Of a stretch of 12,949 bases of DNA, positions 1-5,163 are shown one piece after another; position 1 is the first letter of the stretch; each line of letters opens with the position of its first letter. The stretch lies in contig CAZATJ010000021.1 in the NCBI GenBank assembly GCA_964488025.1, forward strand, positions 1-12,949. The letters are read 5' to 3'. Source of the DNA: UBA1568 sp964488025. Its GTDB lineage: Bacteria; Patescibacteriota; Minisyncoccia; Moranbacterales; UBA1568. The notes below the pieces were generated by a model, which was not told the origin of the DNA, did no database searches, and worked only from the letters and a program-made list of their open reading frames with translations. The position numbers and the translations under genes are program-made.

Positions 1-440
<440 letters not shown>

Positions 441-565
441 CTTTTTTCCATTGATGTATCGAAGTCGCAAGGCGGAGATATGTCGAGGACGGTTAGCAGT
501 GAAGAGTGTTTGATTGATGGGGTATATACATTGTAGAGACAAGAAAGACGCCCTTTGGAGGGGAG

Positions 566-679
566 TGTTTCCGGTGCTTTTAGCGATAGGGTCACACCTG
601 ATCCCATACCGAACTCAGCAGTTAAGCCTATCAGCCCCGATGGTAGCCGCAAGGCAAGAGTAGGACAGTGCCGGGAACA
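566..679 (+). rRNA. rrf: 5S ribosomal RNA
   Basis: A complete 5S rRNA of about 114 nt. The terminal helix pairs TGTTTCCGG (566-574) with CCGGGAACA (671-679), nine pairs with one T-G wobble. The conserved blocks CCGAACTCAG (609-618), CCCCGATGGTAG (635-646) and GAGTAGG (658-664) are in place. It is shorter than the usual 116-120 nt because helix IV is reduced to GCC-GCAA-GGC. It follows 23S by about 125 nt in the same transcription unit. Its 3' third is repeated at 2584-2623, which lacks the rest of the gene, so only this copy can be functional. Confidence 0.95.
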
Positions 680-731
680 TTCCTCTTCAAATACTCACGA
701 AAGCAGTCTGAACAAGGCTGTTTTTTGTTTG
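639..731 (+). repeat. Left direct repeat: 5S 3' end plus rRNA terminator
   Basis: Bases 639-678 and 680-731 recur without mismatch at 2584-2623 and 2644-2695. The two blocks are 40 and 52 bp. They are separated here by a single A (679) and in the right copy by 20 other bases. The left copy is part of the intact 5S gene and its terminator. The segment between the copies (732-2583) carries all the accessory genes of this region. Confidence 0.93.
702..730 (+). terminator. Intrinsic terminator of the rRNA operon
   Basis: Stem AGCAGTC (702-708) pairs with GGCTGTT (716-722) around a 7-nt loop, followed by a T run (721-726, then GTTT). It lies 22 nt after the 3' end of mature 5S rRNA and is the natural end of the rrn transcript. 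An identical copy lies at 2666-2694. Confidence 0.85.
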
Positions 732-734
732 CTC

Positions 735-762
735 TGGACAAAATGAGTGTAGGGTGTATACT
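735..762 (+). promoter_or_regulatory. Putative promoter of the structured RNA at 769
   Basis: TGGACA (735-740) is followed after 16 bp by TATACT (757-762), each one base off the sigma-70 consensus. The predicted start is near 769. The -10 box lies inside the near-palindrome GTATACTGTATAC (756-768), which recurs at 6981-6993. The site begins 4 bp after the left 5S repeat, so it belongs to the accessory segment and not to the rRNA operon. Confidence 0.5.
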
Positions 763-768
763 GTATAC

Positions 769-858
769 ATAACGAGAGGCTTGGGACAAATCCCAGTGGG
801 AGAGCTGTCAAAAGCTACCAGGCACTCTGACCTCAGCGCAAGCTGGGGTTTTGTTTTT
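769..858 (+). ncRNA. Candidate small structured RNA of about 90 nt, family unknown
   Basis: A short unit with a promoter in front (735-762) and an intrinsic terminator behind (831-858), with no long ORF. The fold visible by eye is a three-way junction. P1 is AGAG (775-778) with CTCT (825-828). P2 is TTGGGA (781-786) with TCCCAG (791-796) around a CAAA loop. P3 is AGCT (803-806) with AGCT (813-816) around a 6-nt loop, extended by GG/CC across a small internal loop. I compared it with SRP RNA, 6S RNA, tmRNA and the common riboswitch consensus motifs and recognised none. It converges with the DUF3800 gene, whose read-through transcript would be antisense to it. It could be a small regulatory RNA or a non-functional hairpin cluster. 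Confidence 0.35.
831..858 (+). terminator. Intrinsic terminator of the candidate RNA
   Basis: CCTCAGC (831-837), a GCAA tetraloop, GCTGGGG (842-848), then TTTTGTTTTT. Seven stem pairs including one T-G. There is no matching T run in the minus direction, so it serves plus-strand transcription and supports an RNA read from about 769. Confidence 0.75.
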
Positions 859-859
859 C

Positions 860-1405
860 TTACTGTAAAACGAGGATAATTTTTTTCTTTCGGAAACGAT
901 TATACCACTTCTCTATTTTCTGACTGGGTTTTCTGTCGAAATATGCTCGCGTCAGTCCGGCGAGGGCGTCAGCTACTCGTATTCCCGTGTACTGCTCATC
1001 ATTGACCATACAGAGCTTTTTGGTAGAGACTCCTTTATCACGAAGGACTTTTTTCATCCGTCTGGCATAAATCTTCGGTTTTTTGCCATCGATAAAAATA
1101 GTTCGGATTTTTGATTCGATGAGCATGTGAGGCAAGATACGTTCCAGTTCCTCCTCCGGATGAATGGGGTTTTTCACAATCCCGACCTTGGCTTTGAAGT
1201 CGAGAGCGAGCAATCTTTCCAGAAACTTTTCACGCACAGCCCATGGCACGGTTGACCAGTGGAAGCTCTTGATACGGAGTTCTTTCTCAATAGCGATGAG
1301 AGCATTTTCGAATTCCGGGTAGTTCTGTACCGTAATATATACCAACGCGAAAACCGAGTGGCCATTTTCGGTATGAATTCCAGATTCGTCTATGAATACC
1401 AGCAT
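860..1405 (-). CDS. DUF3800 domain protein
   Basis: A 181-residue protein with the hallmarks of the DUF3800 family. The first strand carries FIDESG (residues 4-9), and the C-terminal acidic block reads DEQYTGIRVADALAG (about 136-150), where family members keep D/E and ADxxAG residues. The family is thought to have an RNase H-like fold with acidic active-site residues. Its biochemical role is not established, and members are often found in phage, mobile and defence-type neighbourhoods (general knowledge, not shown here). The chosen start gives FIDESG at the usual place near the N terminus. No Shine-Dalgarno precedes it. A minus-strand promoter lies at 1450-1479. It is divergent from the gene at 1547 and sits inside the segment bracketed by 5S repeats. 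Confidence 0.85.
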   Translation of the reverse strand: MLVFIDESGIHTENGHSVFALVYITVQNYPEFENALIAIEKELRIKSFHWSTVPWAVREKFLERLLALDFKAKVGIVKNPIHPEEELERILPHMLIESKIRTIFIDGKKPKIYARRMKKVLRDKGVSTKKLCMVNDEQYTGIRVADALAGLTRAYFDRKPSQKIEKWYNRFRKKKIILVLQ

Positions 1406-1449
1406 ACTCTAATAATCCCAAATAGTTGTTTGTATCGCTTACATACATA

Positions 1450-1479
1450 ATAATACAACATACCAAGAAAGTACGTCAA
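1450..1479 (-). promoter_or_regulatory. Putative promoter of the DUF3800 gene
   Basis: Read on the minus strand, TTGACG (1479-1474) is followed after 18 bp by TATTAT (1455-1450). Transcription would start near 1443 and give a leader of about 37 nt. Its -35 box is 10 bp from the -35 box of the plus-strand promoter, so the two genes share a back-to-back regulatory region. Confidence 0.5.
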
Positions 1480-1480
1480 A

Positions 1481-1493
1481 TCAACAATGTTGA
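1481..1493. promoter_or_regulatory. Palindrome between divergent promoters, possible operator
   Basis: TCAACA-A-TGTTGA is a perfect 6-bp inverted repeat with one central base. It overlaps the plus-strand -35 box (1490-1495) and abuts the minus-strand -35 box (1474-1479). A protein bound here could control both divergent genes. No regulator gene is seen in the segment, unless the unrecognised protein at 1547 binds DNA. Confidence 0.35.
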
Positions 1494-1516
1494 CTTATTT
1501 CTGGGGGGGGTAAAAT
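1490..1516 (+). promoter_or_regulatory. Putative promoter with G8 tract in the spacer
   Basis: TTGACT (1490-1495) and TAAAAT (1511-1516) are each one base off consensus and are separated by only 15 bp. The spacer ends in eight consecutive G (1503-1510). Homopolymeric G tracts between -35 and -10 are the known basis of phase-variable promoters such as Neisseria porA. Gaining one to three G would bring the spacing to the favoured 16-18 bp. Whether the tract varies here cannot be told from one sequence. Confidence 0.5.
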
Positions 1517-1546
1517 GAAGGTAAGTGAGTCTTAGATTTTTTAGCT

Positions 1547-2554
1547 ATGCCGAATTTTGATAAGCCACAACCATTGCCAGGTGAGACACCCGAACAAATG
1601 GCTATTCGTTTGGCTCAGGAGTTGGAACTTACTCCTCTTGAGGGAGAGAAAAAATTGAATCAAATACCAGATCCCGCAGAAGAAACGGCACGAGCTGAGC
1701 AGACGAGAATAGATGAGGAGGCGCGAAGGGCAGAATTGGCCAGCGCGGATTCTTTTCTGTCCAAAATCAAGGGTTTGGATAGGAGAGGTATCGAGATGAC
1801 TTCGGCAGAACAAGAGCAAGAAGATCGTTTTGTTGGTTGGATTGAGAGAGAAATCCAATCTATCGATGCGTTAGTGTCGAATAATAAAAAATTGACAGAG
1901 ACGGAACGTATTCGACTGCAGTATCAGGCTGATATTTTGCGGAGCCTGGTATTGAATGGGGTAGTTTATGCGGAAAAAGTAATGTTTGAGAAACACTATA
2001 GTCGTCCAGGTGATTCAAATACCATGAATGATGCTTGGCGAGCTTTTGACAAAACGGCGAAATTGATTGAAGCACAGGGCACAGGAGAGAGCGTTTTCGC
2101 TATTGACCATGATGGTTCCCTGGCGATTAAATTTTTAGGGAGGCCGGGGAGCCGTTATGAACTTCATAGAAAGATTGATTCCGCAAGAGACTTCGATGAG
2201 CTTTTAGCGGTCATAGAAAAAAATGGTGGTATCCAAGGTAGTCAAAAATTTTATAGTCCGGAGGAAATTAAGAAATTCATTAGGCAACTGAGGGAGGCAT
2301 GGTTTCAACATCAGAAAATCAGTGATGAGAAAATTAGGGAGTCCACTAAAGGGGAAGCATCGCTTCAGCAGAGGAAAATCAATGATACAATCACTTGGCT
2401 ATCATCAGAACGTCAAAGATATAATGAAGAAGAAGAGAGGATGTTATTAGAATTTACAGCTAATGGAGGATTAAGAGAAAAAATGAGGGTGTTGCTCAAC
2501 AAGATTGCTCACATAGATCATTACAGGGAAAATAAATACCTAAAGGGTGATTAG
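1547..2554 (+). CDS. Hypothetical charged, helix-rich protein
   Basis: A 335-residue soluble protein that I do not recognise. There is no signal peptide or membrane segment. The first ~130 residues are rich in Glu, Arg, Ala and Gln and look mostly helical, with probable coiled coil around 40-130. A central part (about 140-215) is less charged. A block around 216-255 includes a GGIQGSQKFYSPEEIKKF stretch (about 227-244) that looks like a compact folded module. The tail (260-335) is again charged and helical. The ATG at 1547 lies about 24 nt from the predicted transcription start, without a Shine-Dalgarno. Its transcript would end in the copied rRNA terminator at 2666. It pairs divergently with DUF3800 and may act with it, but nothing in the sequence shows how. 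Confidence 0.8.
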   Translation: MPNFDKPQPLPGETPEQMAIRLAQELELTPLEGEKKLNQIPDPAEETARAEQTRIDEEARRAELASADSFLSKIKGLDRRGIEMTSAEQEQEDRFVGWIEREIQSIDALVSNNKKLTETERIRLQYQADILRSLVLNGVVYAEKVMFEKHYSRPGDSNTMNDAWRAFDKTAKLIEAQGTGESVFAIDHDGSLAIKFLGRPGSRYELHRKIDSARDFDELLAVIEKNGGIQGSQKFYSPEEIKKFIRQLREAWFQHQKISDEKIRESTKGEASLQQRKINDTITWLSSERQRYNEEEERMLLEFTANGGLREKMRVLLNKIAHIDHYRENKYLKGD

Positions 2555-2566
2555 ATGCAAAGAATA

Positions 2567-2581
2567 CCTCGTGATTCGAGG
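2567..2581 (+). repeat. Stem-loop at the right segment border
   Basis: CCTCG (2567-2571) pairs with CGAGG (2577-2581) around TGATT. It lies 2 bp before the start of the right 5S repeat and after the stop codon of the preceding gene. It could be part of a recombination site, but it is short and could be chance. Confidence 0.35.
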
Positions 2582-2583
2582 CT

Positions 2584-2695
2584 GATGGTAGCCGCAAGGC
2601 AAGAGTAGGACAGTGCCGGGAACGCCTGCCCGCCTTGGGAGGGTTCCTCTTCAAATACTCACGAAAGCAGTCTGAACAAGGCTGTTTTTTGTTTG
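2584..2695 (+). pseudogene. Displaced 3' fragment of the 5S rRNA gene with terminator (right direct repeat)
   Basis: Bases 2584-2623 are identical to 639-678 of the 5S gene, and 2644-2695 are identical to 680-731 of its 3' flank and terminator. Between them, 20 GC-rich bases (2624-2643) replace the last 5S nucleotide. With the flanking GGAAC/GTTCC they can form a hairpin of CCT-g-CCC against GGG-AGG. The 5' two thirds of 5S are missing, so this cannot yield 5S rRNA. The fragment starts in loop E and includes the mature 3' end. That pattern is expected of an element integrated at the 3' end of a structural RNA gene, or of a partial duplication. Confidence 0.9.
2666..2694 (+). terminator. Copied rRNA terminator
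   Basis: The same hairpin as at 702: AGCAGTC (2666-2672) with GGCTGTT (2680-2686), then a T run. Here it stands 111 nt after the stop of the gene at 1547 and would end that transcript. Confidence 0.8.
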
Positions 2696-2717
2696 TCGAA
2701 AAAGAGAAGGGACGGTG

Positions 2718-2726
2718 TGTTATAAT
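2718..2726 (+). promoter_or_regulatory. Extended -10 promoter for the surface-protein/rodA unit
   Basis: TGTTATAAT is a perfect extended -10 (TGnTATAAT). No convincing -35 lies 17 bp upstream, which is typical for extended -10 promoters. Start is expected near 2733, only about 8 nt before the ATG at 2741, so the mRNA would be almost leaderless unless translation starts at the in-frame ATG at 2753. Confidence 0.6.
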
Positions 2727-2740
2727 GAAGAAAATATCTC

Positions 2741-3568
2741 ATGTTTACCTCTATGTCACGAATGATGCGCCGGGTTATTATTGCTGTTGTTTTCTTTTTC
2801 TATAACGCGCTTTTGATCTGGGGGGTGTATGCGTTGTTTTTTCGGACATCGCCGACGTGTTTCGACAACAAGCAGAATCAGAATGAGCAGGGGATCGACT
2901 GTGGCGGTATCTGTACGAATGCCTGTATCGAAGTGATTACTGGACAAGATTTTCAGGTGAAAGAGGTGTCGTTCGTAGCCGGTGGAGAAAATCGGTATGA
3001 TGTTTTGGCGACGCTCACGAATGTTAATGAGAGTATCGGGTCTCCGGAATTTCGCTACACATTCGAACTCAAGGATGGCAGTGGAGCAGTACTGGTGTCG
3101 CGCTCCGGGAAGAGTACTTTCTTACCTCGGGAAACGAAAAATCTCATTGCTCTCAATCTCGAAACGAGCGGCCTGCCGGTTTTGGCAACACTGAGGATTG
3201 AGGATGTGGCGTGGGAGAAAGCCTCCGGCTATCAGGGGGAGCCGAGAATCAGTATCTATCAGAAACGGTACGGTCAGGTCACGTCCGGGTTCGGCTTTAG
3301 CGAGGCATATGGCCTGGTTTCCAACGAGAGCCCGTACGATTTCCGCCTGATCACTATTCAGGTCATCCTTCGTGACAAGAGCGGCAAGCTTTTGGCTCTG
3401 AATACCCATGAAATGCGCACGGTGACCGCTCAGGAGTCTCGTGATTTCAGTTTGATTTGGCCGACGCCTTTTCCGGGTACCGTCGAACAGGTGGACATGG
3501 AAGTCGATGCCGACGTGTATCATTCGGAGAATTTCGTCAAGCAGTATTTTCCCGGAAGGAGGTATTGA
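2741..3568 (+). CDS. Single-pass membrane-anchored surface protein
   Basis: 275 residues. A short basic N terminus (MSRMMRR) precedes one hydrophobic segment at about 11-33, and the rest is predicted to lie outside the cell. Just after the membrane come four cysteines, C40, C54, C58 and C62, in a CFDNKQNQNEQGIDC-GG-IC-xxx-C arrangement. Similar CxDxxxNQxExxIDCGG motifs are known from patescibacterial surface proteins and probably form disulphides (inference). The remaining ~210 residues look beta-rich, with patterns like immunoglobulin-type extracellular domains. Function is not known. It is 39 bp upstream of rodA in the same direction, so a role at the envelope is plausible. In-frame ATGs at 2753, 2762 and 2765 are alternative starts. 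Confidence 0.8.
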   Translation: MFTSMSRMMRRVIIAVVFFFYNALLIWGVYALFFRTSPTCFDNKQNQNEQGIDCGGICTNACIEVITGQDFQVKEVSFVAGGENRYDVLATLTNVNESIGSPEFRYTFELKDGSGAVLVSRSGKSTFLPRETKNLIALNLETSGLPVLATLRIEDVAWEKASGYQGEPRISIYQKRYGQVTSGFGFSEAYGLVSNESPYDFRLITIQVILRDKSGKLLALNTHEMRTVTAQESRDFSLIWPTPFPGTVEQVDMEVDADVYHSENFVKQYFPGRRY

Positions 3569-3607
3569 GATTGTCTGATAAAAGGGGGATATAAGAAAGA
3601 CTCCGCT

Positions 3608-4747
3608 ATGTTCCGAATGCTGTTTAAACTAGATTGGGTGCTTATCTGCGTTGTTTTGTTTCTGCTTTCGGTGGGTCTGCTCGCTTTGTATAGCCTGTCT
3701 GCCTCAGGAGGAGTCAATTATTTTCTGAAACAGCTTACTTTTTCGGTTCTCGGTCTTGGCACGATGTTTTTTATGGTAGGGGTTGATTATCGCTACGTGC
3801 AAAAATACAGTACGATTCTGTATTTCGTGACGATGCTTATATTGCTTTTGGTGTTAGTTTTTGGAACGACGGTCAACGGTACGGCCGGGTGGCTCTCCCT
3901 TGGTATTTTTCAGGTGCAGCCGGTGGAAATAGCCAAGGTTACCCTTATTATTTTTCTTGCCAGCTTTATTTCCAAGAAAAAATCCGAACTGGGGGAGTGG
4001 GCTCGGGTTATTGCCTCTCTTATTCTGACCGCGATGCTCATTATGCTCGTTTTGCGCCAACCGGACCTTGGATCGAGTCTGGTTTTGGCTGCTATTTGGG
4101 CGGGGATGATATTAGCCTCCGGTTTGAGGTGGAAACACCTGATCGTTCTGTTGTTTCTCGGTATGGTCTTTGTATCCGGAAGTTGGTTCACTTTGGCTGA
4201 TTATCAGAAGGCCCGTATCGACACCTTCCTTCATCCCGAAAGCGACCCTCAAGGAACAGGGTACAATGTGCTTCAGGCTATGGTGGCTGTGGGGTCGGGA
4301 GGGATTTCGGGCAAGGGCCTTGGCTATGGTTCCCAGTCGCAGCTCTCCTTTCTTCCTGAAAAGCACACGGACTTCATTTTTGCCGTTGTTGCTGAGGAGC
4401 TTGGTCTGGCGGGCGCCCTTTTCGTTATCGCTCTGTACGGCGTTCTTTTGTACCGTATCTGGCGTATCGCCAGCCTCGCAAACGATAACTTCGGCTACCT
4501 GCTCGCTCTCGGGGTGATGATTATGATATTTTTTCAGGTACTGGTGAATGTTGGCATGAACATTGGACTGCTCCCGGTGACGGGGCTTCCGGCGCCATTC
4601 CTTTCTTATGGCGGAAGTTCCCTTTTATCCATTTTCCTCTCAATGGGGCTGATTCTTAACGTGTATCTCAAAAAAAAGGCAGAAGGCGACCACCGCCTTT
4701 CTCTGGAAAGAAGCTTTTTGGATGATGACAAGACCGGCGTTTTTTAG
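3608..4747 (+). CDS. rodA: Rod shape-determining protein RodA, peptidoglycan glycosyltransferase
   Basis: A SEDS-family protein of 379 residues with about ten membrane segments. SEDS proteins polymerise lipid II into glycan strands. RodA does so in the elongation complex with a class B penicillin-binding protein, which is not in this window. Signatures are QPVEIAK (104-110), RQPDLGSSLV (150-159), the extracellular loop DYQKARIDTFLHPESDPQGTGY (about 198-219), GSGGISGKGLGYGSQ (229-243), FLPEKHTDFIFA (248-259) and PVTGLPAPFLSYGGSS (323-338). The HTDF aspartate, D255, corresponds to the catalytic Asp of characterised RodA proteins. The loop and the N-terminal LDW favour RodA over FtsW. The start codon has no Shine-Dalgarno near it. 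A perfect AAGGAGGT lies too far upstream at 3556-3563. Confidence 0.93.
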   Translation: MFRMLFKLDWVLICVVLFLLSVGLLALYSLSASGGVNYFLKQLTFSVLGLGTMFFMVGVDYRYVQKYSTILYFVTMLILLLVLVFGTTVNGTAGWLSLGIFQVQPVEIAKVTLIIFLASFISKKKSELGEWARVIASLILTAMLIMLVLRQPDLGSSLVLAAIWAGMILASGLRWKHLIVLLFLGMVFVSGSWFTLADYQKARIDTFLHPESDPQGTGYNVLQAMVAVGSGGISGKGLGYGSQSQLSFLPEKHTDFIFAVVAEELGLAGALFVIALYGVLLYRIWRIASLANDNFGYLLALGVMIMIFFQVLVNVGMNIGLLPVTGLPAPFLSYGGSSLLSIFLSMGLILNVYLKKKAEGDHRLSLERSFLDDDKTGVF

Positions 4748-4869
4748 GACACTACCGATTGGTCCCGCACCTTTTCCGAGGAAAGTCTTCATTGAAAGAA
4801 AATTATGAGATGCTGTTTGTCGGATGATGCAAATAATGACTGATGCCGCTATAAAGAAAAAGCGCGGGA

Positions 4870-4898
4870 TTGACGCCTCTTTGTTTTTCTGATACAAT
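4870..4898 (+). promoter_or_regulatory. Promoter of secG
   Basis: TTGACG (4870-4875), a 17-bp spacer, then TACAAT (4893-4898) preceded by TG at 4890-4891, so it also has an extended -10. This is the best sigma-70-type promoter in the window. Start is expected near 4905, giving a leader of about 40 nt before the secG ATG. The 4748-4944 gap otherwise shows no gene and no clear terminator for rodA. Confidence 0.75.
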
Positions 4899-4944
4899 AA
4901 AAAGGCTTAAAAAAAGGACTTTTCTTCCATTTTAGTTATCTTTT

Positions 4945-5163
4945 ATGCGCGCGCTTCTCGTGATTCAGGCGGTGGTGGCGGTTTTGCTTACCATATCAAT
5001 ACTGTTACAAAACCGTGGTTCCGGGCTCGGGTCGGCTTTCGGCGGAGATTTCGGTGGGTATTATACCAAGCGCGGGCTTGAAAAATTTTTTTTGTATGCC
5101 ACTATCGTGTTCGCGTGCATTTTCTTCGTTCTCGGCATGGTAAATGTCCGCCTGGCCCTGTAG
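4945..5163 (+). CDS. secG: Preprotein translocase subunit SecG
   Basis: 72 residues, the usual length for this small inner-membrane partner of SecYE, which aids SecA-driven export. It has two membrane helices (about 3-21 and 48-66). The cytoplasmic loop carries the family signature LLQNRGSGLGSAFGG (20-34) and the TKRGLEKF block (41-48). The ATG has no Shine-Dalgarno but fits the family start exactly and lies about 40 nt after a strong promoter. The last 20 nt overlap the upstream-most start of the next gene. Confidence 0.93.
   Translation: MRALLVIQAVVAVLLTISILLQNRGSGLGSAFGGDFGGYYTKRGLEKFFLYATIVFACIFFVLGMVNVRLAL

Noticed and set aside
769..858. Candidate RNA as SRP RNA, 6S RNA or tmRNA
   Set aside because: The conserved SRP GGAA-loop core, the long 6S bulged rod, and the tmRNA tRNA-like ends are all absent, so it was left as an unknown RNA.
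2741..3568. Recoded TGA (glycine code of some CPR lineages)
   Set aside because: This gene ends at TGA at a natural C terminus, RodA, TrpS and RNase J have no in-frame TGA, and glycine is encoded by GGN throughout.
4640..4897. Minus-strand 85-codon ORF in the rodA-secG gap
   Set aside because: It overlaps the rodA 3' end by over 100 bp, starts inside the secG -10 box, and has no promoter or Shine-Dalgarno.
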